Origin: Schizosaccharomyces osmophilus
Taxonomy: Eukaryota > Ascomycota > Schizosaccharomycetes > Schizosaccharomycetales > Schizosaccharomycetaceae
Assembly (NCBI RefSeq): GCF_027921745.1
Contig: NC_079238.1
Coordinates: 1,240,001-1,304,000, forward strand
Length of the DNA: 64,000 nt
Reading direction: 5' to 3'
Shown here: in pieces, positions 8,662-19,600 of the stretch
Layout: each line of letters opens with the position of its first letter
Position numbering within the stretch: position 1 is the stretch's first letter
Program-made: the position numbers and the translations under genes
Notes under the pieces: model-generated
Database searches by the model: none
Told to the model about the DNA's origin: nothing
What the model saw: only the letters and a program-made list of their open reading frames with translations

Positions 8662-9666
8662 TTAGGAAAGCTTATCCACATTGAAAAAGAATTGAATCGT
8701 ATAAGTTGGTGCATCCCAGTATGTCCAAAATCGGCCTGGAGAACGGTCAATTTCATGCGCATCTATAAAAGAAGTTAATAAGAGAAGTGAAATTTAAAGA
8801 TTTTCTTACTTATTTTGAAAGCAACAGACTCGTACGGCTCAGCTGCAACGACCAAATACTGGAATTTCCGATCAGGAGCCTCGACTCTCTGCTCGTAAGC
8901 ACTCATGATACGATATCGAGGCCTAACATTTAATTGGATATCTGGGTACTTTAGTTGAAATCGAAGACCAAACTGGCCAGTTTCGGGGTCACGAATTTTG
9001 GAAGCTTTATACCCGGGTCTTCCAATTTTCATTATATTTTTTCGTAGGGGCACCTGCGACTGAGATAATCCTGTTTGGACTACAGGTGCAGTCCTTTGTG
9101 CCTTTCTGTTTTCCATAGCATCTCTGCGTGCCAAATTGGTTTGATGCGCTTTACCTTGAGTATGCGTCAAATATGAATTTTCGTTTGCATGCATGGTAAG
9201 ACACAAACGACACTCATAAGTTCCCAAATGATTTTTCATAAAGTAAGGATCCTACATCGTTAGCATACAGGCATTTGAACAAAAACTTTGTATGAGCAAA
9301 CAACCAATTCTTGAAACAATTGTCTCCCTCGATAAACGAACCACATCTCAACCACGCGATTGCAATTTCTATTGAATTAATAGATATCACATTGCTTTTG
9401 GATGAGAAGCTTAGCAGCTTATGCTTCATTTTCAAGAGGATGATGGGTCAAAACCCATTCATCCAACAAAAAAACATTTTTGGAGACAGCAAGCTATTCG
9501 CTTCAAAAACACAGTTCAATATCAAAGTAAAAAAACATACCTTGGAAAGATCTATCGTTTCCAATGCCAACTTTTTGAGACGCTCGCGACGAGCTGCATT
9601 CGTTTCTTGATATCCAGCGACACCGCCTCCTCCAAAGCGGCTACCTGCTCGATTTTGGTAGTCCAT
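8662..9666 (-). CDS. sap62: SF3a complex subunit Sap62 (SF3A2/Prp11)
   Basis: Three exons on the minus strand (9541-9666, 8810-9251, 8662-8762) encode 222 residues. It is part of SF3a in the U2 snRNP and is needed to form the prespliceosome. Exon 1 gives the conserved MDYQNRAGSRFGGGGVAGYQ. Exon 2 carries the matrin-type C2H2 zinc finger (YECRLCLTMHANENSYLTH plus the second His in GKAH) and the SF3A2 core IGRPGYKASKIRDPETGQ. Exon 3 gives the FWTYWDAPTYTIQFFF end. Intron 1 is 289 nt, long for fission yeast, with GTATGT, a TGCTAAC branch point and a TAG end. It holds a strong hairpin. Intron 2 is 47 nt. Confidence 0.93.
9438..9464. other. Hairpin inside sap62 intron 1
   Basis: An 11-bp stem with one bulged base and a 4-nt loop: GGATGA-TGGGT, CAAA, ACCCA-T-TCATCC. 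It lies about 75 nt inside the intron from its 5' splice site. It could compact the intron or be part of an intronic RNA. I found no full snoRNA box set. Confidence 0.4.
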
Positions 9667-10690
9667 TTTTTTTGAAAATATTCAATCGTTCCTTAACTAA
9701 GGTCAAAACTGAAGGCAGAAGCTATCCTCGTTTTTGCACTTGAGAACAAGTTGGAATTGATTTAATGAAACTGAGCAGCGCATAAAAAACTTTAGCGTAG
9801 AGGGACGAAATATCATTAATAAACAAACCGTCTTGCTTTTCATTTGAGGTTTTTAGGAAGGTTGTTTAAATAATCGTTGTTTTTTTTGATAATTGGGCTT
9901 TTTCAGTTGCTTGAAAGGTTAGACAATATGTTCTTCTGTTTGCACAACAAGCTGTCTTATCATAGGGTACATTATGTGCATATCAAATGCATCGGAGATG
10001 AGAATTCTTTCTTGTTTTGTTTCTCTCATTTTCTAATAAAGCTATGTATGTCCCTTTAAGGATTTCCAGCTTATCAGGAGCATTGCTTTCCATTGTGCTT
10101 GCTGTATTTGTTCCATTCGACCTTACAAACATATAGGTGCAAAACTCAAAAGCAGAATCCGATCTGACAGAGAACGAAAACCATTACAATAAAAAAGTGG
10201 ACTCACAATTGGCTCTGATAGTCCTATTTTGACGAAACATTGGCATTCATATATACCTTAACCCAAGGATCATTCATCAATCAAGAAATAAAGAGACAGA
10301 CTAAACAACATATTATATTCCTATTTAATAAAAGAAAGAGAGAAGGTGGACCCTTATACCTTATAAACCTGAAGACACACCGTAATAAACCAAAAAAAAA
10401 GCTTGTACACACCCAAAAAAATTTAAAAAAATTGAAAAATTATAATATAAATAAAATAGAAATAGAAATAGAAAGTGAAAAAGCCTCTTGGTAGCAAGTA
10501 TATCCAACTTCGTTGTCTGTGCTTACTTCTATTCCTCCGCCATATACCTTCCTCACTGTATGCTCAATTAAGCTGTCTGGAAAGAAAGAGTCGATTTCTA
10601 AAGGATTGAATGAATTTTTAACAAAAAAGGGCATTCGGATTGTAAATTATTACATTGAAATCTTTCAATCTCCGACCTAACATACCTTTC
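9667..10690. other. Intergenic: divergent region sap62 / bL34m gene
   Basis: About 1 kb, very AT-rich towards the right, with a short (AGAAAT)n stretch near 10455-10475. Open frames are hydrophobic or low-complexity and look like chance. No RNA gene recognised. Confidence 0.5.
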
Positions 10691-11017
10691 ATGTTGTTTC
10701 GTTCCTTCCAATCGCTCCTTCCTGGAGCAAGATGGGGCGGTCTTCTTAACTCTTTCTCTATGAAAAGAGCTCAGTTACTTCCTAGTTTACAAGGACTTAA
10801 TGGCATAGGAAGTGGTTTGTTGCGATCTTCATTCCCTGCTTTTGAAGGTGCAGGTATGCAACAGCAAGTTCGATGGAAAACTATGGGAAACGAATATCAA
10901 CCTTCGAACCGTAAAAGAAAAAGGAAGTTTGGTTTTTTGGCAAGAATCCGTTCCATCAACGGTAGGAAGATATTGAGAAACCGTCGCAGAAAAGGAAGAA
11001 TGTATTTAACCCATTAA
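10691..11017 (+). CDS. Mitochondrial ribosomal protein bL34m
   Basis: Single exon, 108 residues. The last 35 or so residues are the bL34 domain: [20 protein letters not shown] followed by [16 protein letters not shown], ending in the near-universal KGR..L.H. Before it is a basic, acid-free leader fit for mitochondrial import. bL34 sits in the large mitoribosomal subunit. The ATG at 10691 is the first ATG in this frame; the frame continues a few codons upstream without one. Confidence 0.92.
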   Translation: MLFRSFQSLLPGARWGGLLNSFSMKRAQLLPSLQGLNGIGSGLLRSSFPAFEGAGMQQQVRWKTMGNEYQPSNRKRKRKFGFLARIRSINGRKILRNRRRKGRMYLTH

Positions 11018-11188
11018 TCATTGCTTCTTTTTCCCTTAAAAATGATATCGTTTTGTCTAATGAATTGTGCTTTCTTTCTCCTGCTTCATATCTAGCGTTG
11101 AGTATAATACATACTTTAAAACAAATAATATTTTTAACTTTGACTTGATGAACTGAATCATCTATTTGATACATGAAATTCTAAAATA

Positions 11189-13351
11189 TTATATGTTTGG
11201 AGAAATCATATCCGCTTTAATCCAGGCTTCAACCGTCTCTTTGGATGTGCTCAGGAGCAAAAATTGTCTTGCTTCTAGAGCCAGCCATATTTTAATCATA
11301 GGACTTTGTATAGATATATCGCGTCTAGCAGAAGCAGCCCTCAGAAAGGGTGTAGCATTATTCAAAAGATCCATATCAGGGTATAATTGCCTACCTGCTC
11401 CTTCCATCAAGAGAATGGATAAAACCGTGTTGGCAAAGTTAGCTTCAATGCGAACATGATGCTCTCTAGACATCGTCATAACTTCTTGTAAAATCGTTCC
11501 AATTTGAAGCGACTTTAGCGAAAGCGTATTCTTCTGAATATCATTCAACAGGTGCTCCATTTTTAGAGCGAATACCTCTTTATTTCGAACATGTTCTGTT
11601 TGTCGACTTCGTTCAACCATCAGCAAACCAGCTTCATACCCTTGAAAAGTTAACACTGCTTGAAATAGGTCAATAAAATTTTGCAGATCCTGCGGACTAA
11701 GCTTCGTTACGAGACCCGCATCCAAATAAGTCAGAAAAGGATGATATCCTATATCTTGTAAGTATTGCATGGTAGATTTCCATTCTTCGTCATTACTGGA
11801 CATTAATTTAGAGCATAAGTCATTTTCTGAGACCTCTAAATTGCCCGAAAATGTGGAGCCTTTCTTGAACCCAACTATGATGTTTCCGCTATGCAGATCT
11901 GCGTGCGTAAAATTGTTAAGAATAAGCATTTGAAATAGAGAGCTATTTCCAACATTTGCCAAAACTTTATTGAAAGGGCCATCTCTATGACGAAGGAACA
12001 TACTCAACGGGATACCAGGAATAAATTCCTCAACCAAGACTTGATCTTTGGTATAGTTTTCGTATACCATAGGGAATTCCACGTATTGATTCTTATCAAA
12101 ATTTTTACGGAATTGTATTAGGTTTCGCGCTTCATGCCGAAGATCTAACTGTTGATTCAACATGTCTCCAAACACTTTCACTTCTTCTGGAAACGACAAC
12201 CACTTCATAGTAGGAATAAAATCAAAGAAGTTGGCAAGTATTTCAAGGATAATTAAATCCAGGGAAATGTTTAGTCCCACATTCGGATGTAGTACCTTGA
12301 CAGCCACCTTTTTATGTAAATCTTGTGCCGGTTTTCGCTGAAAAAACATGAAGCTTTTTAATTTTCCTTCATTTGGTAAAACGGAAGAACTTTCTTCGTT
12401 TCGAGCACAATCATGCTTCAAGTTAGCGGTATATACTTGCGCAATAGATCCGACCCCAATAGGTATGGGCAAGAAATCCTCAAAAACATCAGAAATTGAA
12501 TCCACATTAAAAGATTCTTTGATAACTTTTTCAGTATGGTTGAAGCTATGTGGTGTTACATGTGAATGAAATTTTGATAACTGATTGCAAAGGTCCGGAG
12601 GAAACAAATCAGTTCTTGTCGCTGCCCATTGCCCAAGCTAAAAAATAAGTTAGTAAAAAAGAAAAAATTTGATGGTAATAGTTCTGTAAAAAAGCCTGTA
12701 TCATACCTTTATGAAGGTAGCTCCAGCTTTTTCAAGCTGACGCACCAACAATTTAACCCAGAGCGAAAAGATGACAACAGAAAACCTTTGGAAAGGACTT
12801 AAATAGAGTAAGTATACAAGGGGAGCGGTTAATGATATAGGAAAGAAAACGAGAAATAAATAAGTGATACGTCTACATAACAGCAAAACAAGTTTGACCT
12901 TCCCTAAAAAACTTTTATCGCGAATTTCTGTCACTTTATAATCCAATGATGGAGCCAAAGAAGGTTGTTGCTCTCGTTTTTGATACAGATGCTCCCACAT
13001 TTTGTAAGCAAGGACACAACCTGAGAGAGTGACAGGAATAGTAATTAGTAAAGTAGAAAACAGTCTCCGATTAGAGCGTTGAGGGTTAGAAGGCCTTAAT
13101 TGGGTTGCGTATTTTCTCGTAAAAGCTACGGGAGTTTGCTGCCCGACATCTGTGCAATGAACATGAGTAAAAGCCTGTAGTGCATTTTCGAGACTGCTGG
13201 GTTTTTTCTTTTGAAACAAAACTGATTCTGCGGACATAAAAGAAAAGAGCCTTGACTCATAGTTATATTTAGGTAAAGTCCTTAAGGGCACAATGATGTT
13301 TCTTGGGCTTGCCAAGAAATACTTTGAATTCCTTTGAGAGTATAAAAACAT
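11189..13351 (-). CDS. ABC1/UbiB-family kinase-like protein, mitochondrial (ADCK2/Cqd1 type)
   Basis: Two exons (12707-13351, 11189-12637) encode 697 residues. The N-terminus is basic and followed by hydrophobic segments at about 97-120 and 155-185, as in inner-membrane UbiB proteins. The defining KxGQ motif (K215-L-G-Q218, in FIKLGQW) spans the splice junction. The Ala-rich loop is VGSIAQVY, the catalytic HADLHSGN begins at H460, and the metal Asp lies in YLDAGLV. The long insert between the last two motifs is typical of ADCK2 and yeast Cqd1 (YPL109C). These proteins affect coenzyme Q distribution and lipid balance; their enzymatic activity is uncertain. The 69-nt intron has a TACTAAC branch point. 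Confidence 0.88.
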
Positions 13352-14482
13352 AATGCAAGACTTAAATAATAAATCATTTCCTTTTCTGCGACTAGTAAAT
13401 TGCGAATGAATTGGAGGGAGGGAGGAATTGAGTTTTCGATCCTTCCTACTTCAAAACCAGAAAGTAAGTTGTATATTTAGCACGGTAAGTAAGATTCAGA
13501 GTGTATTTCAAAACATCAGATTTGTAGGTTTTTGCCCAAATTGACATAGCACGACGACGTTAATTGTTAAGACTACGAAAAAAGAAAGGTAGACGAGACG
13601 TTCCGTTTATACTATTTTTTCAATGGATGAACCATAGAAAGTTTCTTTATGGATTGCCCGGTGAGTTTTCAGCTCTTGTCTTATGTAGTATATTACGGTA
13701 CTTGGTGAACAATTAAGTCATAGTAGGTATTATACATAGTTCGTTCATTACTACTGGAGTTTTGTAACAACAATTCTTAAAAGTATTAAATAAAGAAAAA
13801 GAGAAAAACATTAATGAAAACCAACTAAAACCCCACATCCACCGGTAGATTTCTGTACTTTACTCACCGTCCTCGTAATTCCATTTCAGAACAAACTTGA
13901 GTCAACAGCAAATAGCTATGGCTTATAAGTCTTTCATTTTATTTACAAAATACACCGGGGCTTCACCTCAAATGTTTCGTAAACTGAGCGTTTCGAAAAC
14001 CCTTTTGCGTAAGCATTGAAAGAACAACAATGGTTTACTTTCCACTGTATTATATTACATTCAAAAGCTATCTTACTTCATTGAATATAAAAGAATGCTC
14101 CATTACATGTATCTATTTATTTTTTGAACTAGTTTCTATGCAAACATAAAACGTAAATATAATGCATTAGCAGAAAAAAACAAAACGGTTTGGAAATTTT
14201 GAGTGTGCTTTCTCGTTCAAATTTTATTGTATTTCTTAAATTTTAAACATATACATCTAAGTAATTCATTTTTCTGATATACTGTAAAGTAGTAGTTTAC
14301 TGCATGCAGTATTTTCGAAAATATGAAATTGTATGTCACCCATTCCACAACACAACCAATTTCATGAAAAAGCAGGAATCATAGACAGAAATTTAGGAAT
14401 TCAATCCTTTTTTGCTTCCCATTTCTGAAGTCTCACATTTTAAGCGGATTGAAGATCCGATTTGAGGAATAGGGAATTCATT
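13352..14482. other. Intergenic: divergent region UbiB-like gene / dep1
   Basis: 1.1 kb, AT-rich, no coding-like frame of note and no recognised RNA gene or element. It presumably holds both promoters. Confidence 0.5.
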
Positions 14483-15934
14483 ATGACTGAAAATTATTCA
14501 CCTACCCTTGTCAATGCAGAAAATTTGGAAATGATAAACAAGAAGGGATCAGAACAGAAAAACAAATTGAGAACTGAATATATGGAAGAAACACCAGCGT
14601 CGAGCTATGAATTTCAAAATAAAGACACTGACAACTTGAACCCATTCACAAGTACTCAATCAGTCTCACCCATATCTGAAGAAAAAGTTCCTGACGATTC
14701 AAATAACCAAGTTTCCGAAAACTCATCTGTCGATATACCTGAGAAAGGTTCACCAATTTTACCTGCGATACCTCAGTCATCTAATGTTGAAATAGGCGCT
14801 ATACAAGAAGACACCACAATTCAAAATTACGAAAATGAACACGAAAATTTATCTGAGGCCGAAACAGTGATTTTTCAGGAAGAAGAAAACAATAATATCG
14901 ACCAAGCTCCTTCGATCAACGCTTCCAATACACAGGCCGGCGTAAACAAAGAGGCTACGGAGCAACAATCGGATGAGTTTAGTTTCAGAAATCACAGAGA
15001 AGATGTCTCAAATGGATTCTCAAAGGGAAGTCCATTACAAACTGAAAAGTCGATGGTCGTCGAAGAAGAAGCGAATGCCACCGAGAAAGAAGAGGACGTT
15101 GACGAAGAAGAAGACGACGGAGAGGAAAAGGGTTCCGTTTCGGAAGGAAGAGAACGTACAAAGAAAATCGAAACGCAGGGGTCTTCTGGTAGGAAACGAA
15201 GGCGTGTTACCACTTCACGTGCCAGGTACGGTGCCCGTGATAGTCGATCAAAACGAGACTCGACAATTGAAGATCAAGAAAGAGGTGCCGACCCTGATGG
15301 AGAGTCAGCAATGGAAGGTCGACATGGTTTGGAACAGCCTTCTGACCAGGATGCCGAGAAAACGTTGAAGCGAAAAGAGGCTTTTGAAGCTTTATCGGCC
15401 ATAGAAAACGAGTTTGCAGTTTTACGGAATCGAATATACGGAAAGAGGCTTTTAAAACTCGACGAACAAGCAGAATTGATTAAAAATAAAAGGCACGAAC
15501 GATTTAATGCATGCGTCGAGCTGATTATCGAGCATAGAGACAACCGGATCCAACGGACTACCGAGCTTCTTAAGAAACAGTTGACTTCTATCCGAAATAT
15601 GATGAATTTCGTATATTCACAAATGAATTATCAGCTCCTTTTCGATAAACGGAAATTGAGACAAATGTTGTCTGCAAATGTTGCTGCTAAATTTTATCGT
15701 TTGCTAAACAGACAACAAATATCTTATGACCCCATCGTTCAACTCCAAAAGCAGACATCATTTCGCCAGAATGCTTTAACTAATAAGCAGAGGTTAGATT
15801 ATGAAACCGCTATTCTTTGTGAGCTGGATAATTTTGTCGGGTTCCCAGCTGCCCCCATTATTGAACAGGCTTCCATGGATGACATACAGCAGGATTTAAT
15901 TGACATGGGCGAAATTTATGGTAACGAAAGGTAG
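14483..15934 (+). CDS. dep1: Histone deacetylase complex subunit Dep1 (Sds3/BRMS1-like)
   Basis: Single exon, 483 residues from the first ATG of the frame. The N-terminal half is acidic and low-complexity (a Glu/Asp run near 195-220), followed by a basic patch (GRKRRRVTTSRARYGARDSR). The C-terminal part (about 285-440) is the Sds3-like domain: a long helical region containing EALSAIENEFAVLRNRIYGK, then ERFNACVELIIEHRDNRI. Dep1 belongs to the large Rpd3/Clr6 histone deacetylase complex, acting in promoter deacetylation in the nucleus. Name supported by domain plus gene order next to vps13a. Confidence 0.85.
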   Translation: MTENYSPTLVNAENLEMINKKGSEQKNKLRTEYMEETPASSYEFQNKDTDNLNPFTSTQSVSPISEEKVPDDSNNQVSENSSVDIPEKGSPILPAIPQSSNVEIGAIQEDTTIQNYENEHENLSEAETVIFQEEENNNIDQAPSINASNTQAGVNKEATEQQSDEFSFRNHREDVSNGFSKGSPLQTEKSMVVEEEANATEKEEDVDEEEDDGEEKGSVSEGRERTKKIETQGSSGRKRRRVTTSRARYGARDSRSKRDSTIEDQERGADPDGESAMEGRHGLEQPSDQDAEKTLKRKEAFEALSAIENEFAVLRNRIYGKRLLKLDEQAELIKNKRHERFNACVELIIEHRDNRIQRTTELLKKQLTSIRNMMNFVYSQMNYQLLFDKRKLRQMLSANVAAKFYRLLNRQQISYDPIVQLQKQTSFRQNALTNKQRLDYETAILCELDNFVGFPAAPIIEQASMDDIQQDLIDMGEIYGNER

Positions 15935-16671
15935 ATACTTAAAAGCAAATCATGTATCTTTGTATATAACCTTTTCTTTCTTTTTGTTTATGAGTTTGGA
16001 CTGTGAAGACACTTGTTGCAAGCATTTAATCACCCTTACTTACTTTTTTTGCCAAAACTTTCTTGATAGCCTTGCTTTTTGCTGTCATTATCTAATCTTT
16101 TTCAAAATTTCTCTTCCTTTTTGTATATATATTTTATCAATTCCCTTTTGAGTTACACGGGTAGTTCGTCGACGGATTATAACTAATTGTTTAGTATGTA
16201 TTCTGAATTTTGTCGCATCTTTCAGGATAACTTTGAAATGCGAATTTATTTATTGCTGTCATGTTTTTCAAGCACAAAGAGGATTGATTTGGCAAGCGTC
16301 AAACTGTTCCATATTGTCTTGACAGGTATGTTTACCATTTGCATATTTCATCGGTACGAAAGACTCATCTTTTTAATGAAATATATATTTTTTTTGTTTC
16401 CGTTTAGAGTTTCAATAACCATTTTCTCAATTACATTTGGAATTTATGTCTCATCTATAGTTGTTTTTCGTACTTATAACAAACAGTTATATGAATGATT
16501 CCTTTGAGTATTTTTTAGTAAATAACAAGTAGTAATACATTTCCCTTTTCACAATTTAAAAGTCATCCGATGGATAATTTGTAAAGTAAATTGGTCCGCT
16601 TAATGTTGTTATTTAGTGATGGCACAGAATGTAACCAAGCTTCAGCGCTTCTTTTCGAGAGTGCCATCAAA
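15935..16671. other. Intergenic: dep1 3' region and vps13a promoter
   Basis: AT-rich, partly pyrimidine-rich. A hydrophobic open frame of about 100 codons (16187-16498) has biased T-rich composition and no family likeness; treated as chance. Confidence 0.5.
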
Positions 16672-19600
16672 ATGTTAGAGGGTCTAATAGCGGGTATAAT
16701 GAACATAACAATAAAAATAATTTTGAGTATCTATACTAATGGATTGATTAGGACTCTTGAACAAGATTTTAGGTTCTTATGTGGACAACCTGGACACCAA
16801 ACAGCTGAATATTGGTGTCTGGGGCGGACGTGTAAGTCTTCAAAATCTTGCAATTAAGCCAGAAGTAAGTAGGAGAAATTGTAATAAATGCAGCTTTTCT
16901 AACTGTCTTGCCAGGCCTTGGACAAATTGGGCATACCTATAAAAATCGTCAGAGGGTTTATAGGTAATTTTATCTTAGAGATGCCTTGGTCAGATTTACA
17001 AAAGAAATCACTAAAAGTAAAAATCGAAGATATCTATCTATTAGTTCGCCCTCAAGGAAAAAGTTCACTCACCGAGCAACAACTTAAAGAATACCAGCAA
17101 AACTTTAAGCAAGAACAGCTTGACAGTTTTGAAATCTTAAGAAAAAACTTCCGAGAAGCACTTGATGATGTGAATTCTACCGCAACGAACAGTAAAAAAC
17201 AATCCCTCCTAGAGTTTATGATTGCTAAGTTAACTGCTAATCTCGAGGTTTCAGTTGACCGAGTGCACTTGCATTATGATGATGATTTAAGCGATTCCAA
17301 ACATCCATTTTCCTTGGGAGTTACTTTGAGATCGCTACGATTACATTCTACAAACGATGATTTCAAGGGATATCTATTACCTTCCGATCCCCTTCCCGAA
17401 AATTGTATTCACAAATACTTATTTGTTGATTATGTTTCTATTTATTATCTAGAGAAGTGCATGATACCCCGAACTTACTCTCCCGAAGAGATCTTTGCCA
17501 AATTACGGGAGGCTATTCCTGATTGCATGCAATCGCCGAAGTTTGATTATATACTAAAACCAATGACAGTAGACGGTCACTTCGTTTTATTTCGACATCC
17601 TGATGATCAGATTATGCAGTTACGGGGTACTTTGTCGGTTGAAGAATTATCCTTCGCTGTTAGTGATGTCGAATTTAAAAGTTTATTAGGCATTATAGAT
17701 TATTTCAAACTTATGTTGAGACAGCAGCTTTATATGCACTTCCGCCCCAAAGTAAGCCCAAAGGATGATCCTCTTGCGTGGTTTAGGTACACTGCATTAG
17801 TTGTTAAAGACTCCATCCACCAGAAGCAGAAGCAATGGGCTTGGAAATATTTTAAATCCCGCCGAGACGATCGTATCTTGTATATGGATATAATTCGTAA
17901 AAGATATTTAAATGAGGAAGTTGATCGCCAAGGAATTTATCTACAAAAAGCAATTGAGCAGAGGACGAACATTTATGACCTTATTAAATATCGTTCCCGT
18001 GTCCATACTTCGTTGCTAAATGAGAAGAATCCTGGCTACTTAAAGCTGAAAAAATCTGCTATTCAAGGCTGGTTTGACTGGGCAGCAGCACATATTCGAA
18101 ACCCACGAGATGATGTTTCTGATACTCCCAGGTTCACTGAAGAAGAGCAAAAGCAGCTTTTTACTTCTATAGAATGGAGTGGACAAGTTTATCCTAATAG
18201 CGTTGCGTTGAACCCGGATACTTGCATTGCTGTCTTTAATATCTATATTGAAAGAGGAAGCTTTTCAATATTGTCAAAAACCGAACATAAAAAAATTACG
18301 ATAATTCAGCAACGATTTAAAGGATTTGAAACTGAATGCTTAGTTCGTCCGCGATCTTTTAAACTAAAGGTTTCCTTAAAAGATTTGGATGTTCTGGATG
18401 GGATCACTAATCCTAAATTGCCTCCTAATAAAGTTGTTTTTTGCAAGCATTCCGATGGAACCAATGAAGGAAATTTAAAAATACCAAAATCTTATAGAGA
18501 ACACTTGTTTTTCCTTTTATTTGATTCTTATTCTTTGGATTCAAAGGCTAGTTCTGTTTTGTTGGTTCACTTAAGAACCCTCATTATCATTTACAATCGA
18601 ACTTGCGTTGAAAGACTTATTGAATTTTTTCTACCCCCTCGAACGAAACTCGAGCACGTCACAGAATGGAGTTATTCAGCTGCTGCCAAATTTATGAATC
18701 TAGCTAGGCAAACTCGAGCCAGTTTAGATTATGCACTCGAACAGCATAAGACAGCCGATATGACTATTGACTTACAAGCACCTTTGATTGTAGTTCGTCA
18801 GGTTTGTTCGAATTTTAATAGCCCCACTTTATTTCTCGATGTTGGCCGCATTGTTGCTCATACTCAACTTGTAGATGATCAGCTTATTGATAAATTTCGT
18901 TGTCTACAAAGTAAACAGATTGATTCTGAGCTTATGGAGCAATTGAAAAACTTAATGTATGATCGATTTGTCATTTCGCTTTTTGAAACAAGGTGTTTGA
19001 TTGCTCCGAATTACGATGTTGGAATGTCTTGTTTACCAGTAGAATCTGATTACCACGTTTTAAAAGAATGCTCTTTGGATATTAGTTTCGAGGTATCCAT
19101 TCTACAAAAAGCAACTAATCTAACCAAATTTCGTGTGTTTAGTCATATGAAAAGTGCCGAAATTATGTTTACAGACGATCAGTTTAAAGTGTTAGCCAAT
19201 ATGATGAGTAATTTGCTTCCTACTTTTCCGTCCATGGAAACACCATTTACGACTCAACAATTTCTTGATGCAGTCAAACCTCCTGAATTTTATGATGCTT
19301 CTGAGTCTTTCCAACAAACATCACAAGAATCCTCAATTAAATTAGCAAACACAAGGATAATTGAATTTATAGCTCAGGAGGTGTTTGCCTTTTACTTTAC
19401 TGTTGATGGTGCTGTGTGTTCCATGTGTTGGAGGCTTAACGACAAAGTAATTCCTATCATGCGTGCTTTTACTACCTTTTCAGTGGAGTTGGTTGTTCGC
19501 AAATTTGACTATCACGTTTTAATAACTCTTACAGACTTAACCATTAAAGAGTTTACATATCCTTCAGCATTATGCAATAACACGCTGGTGGCTCCATCTC

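Noticed and set aside
16327-16406. Possible 5' UTR intron upstream of vps13a (GTATGT ... TTTAG)
   Set aside because: No convincing branch point, and no way to place it in a transcript from sequence alone.
16187-16498. About 100-codon hydrophobic frame between dep1 and vps13a
   Set aside because: T-rich sequence produces Phe/Ile/Leu-rich frames by composition; no start context, motif or family seen.
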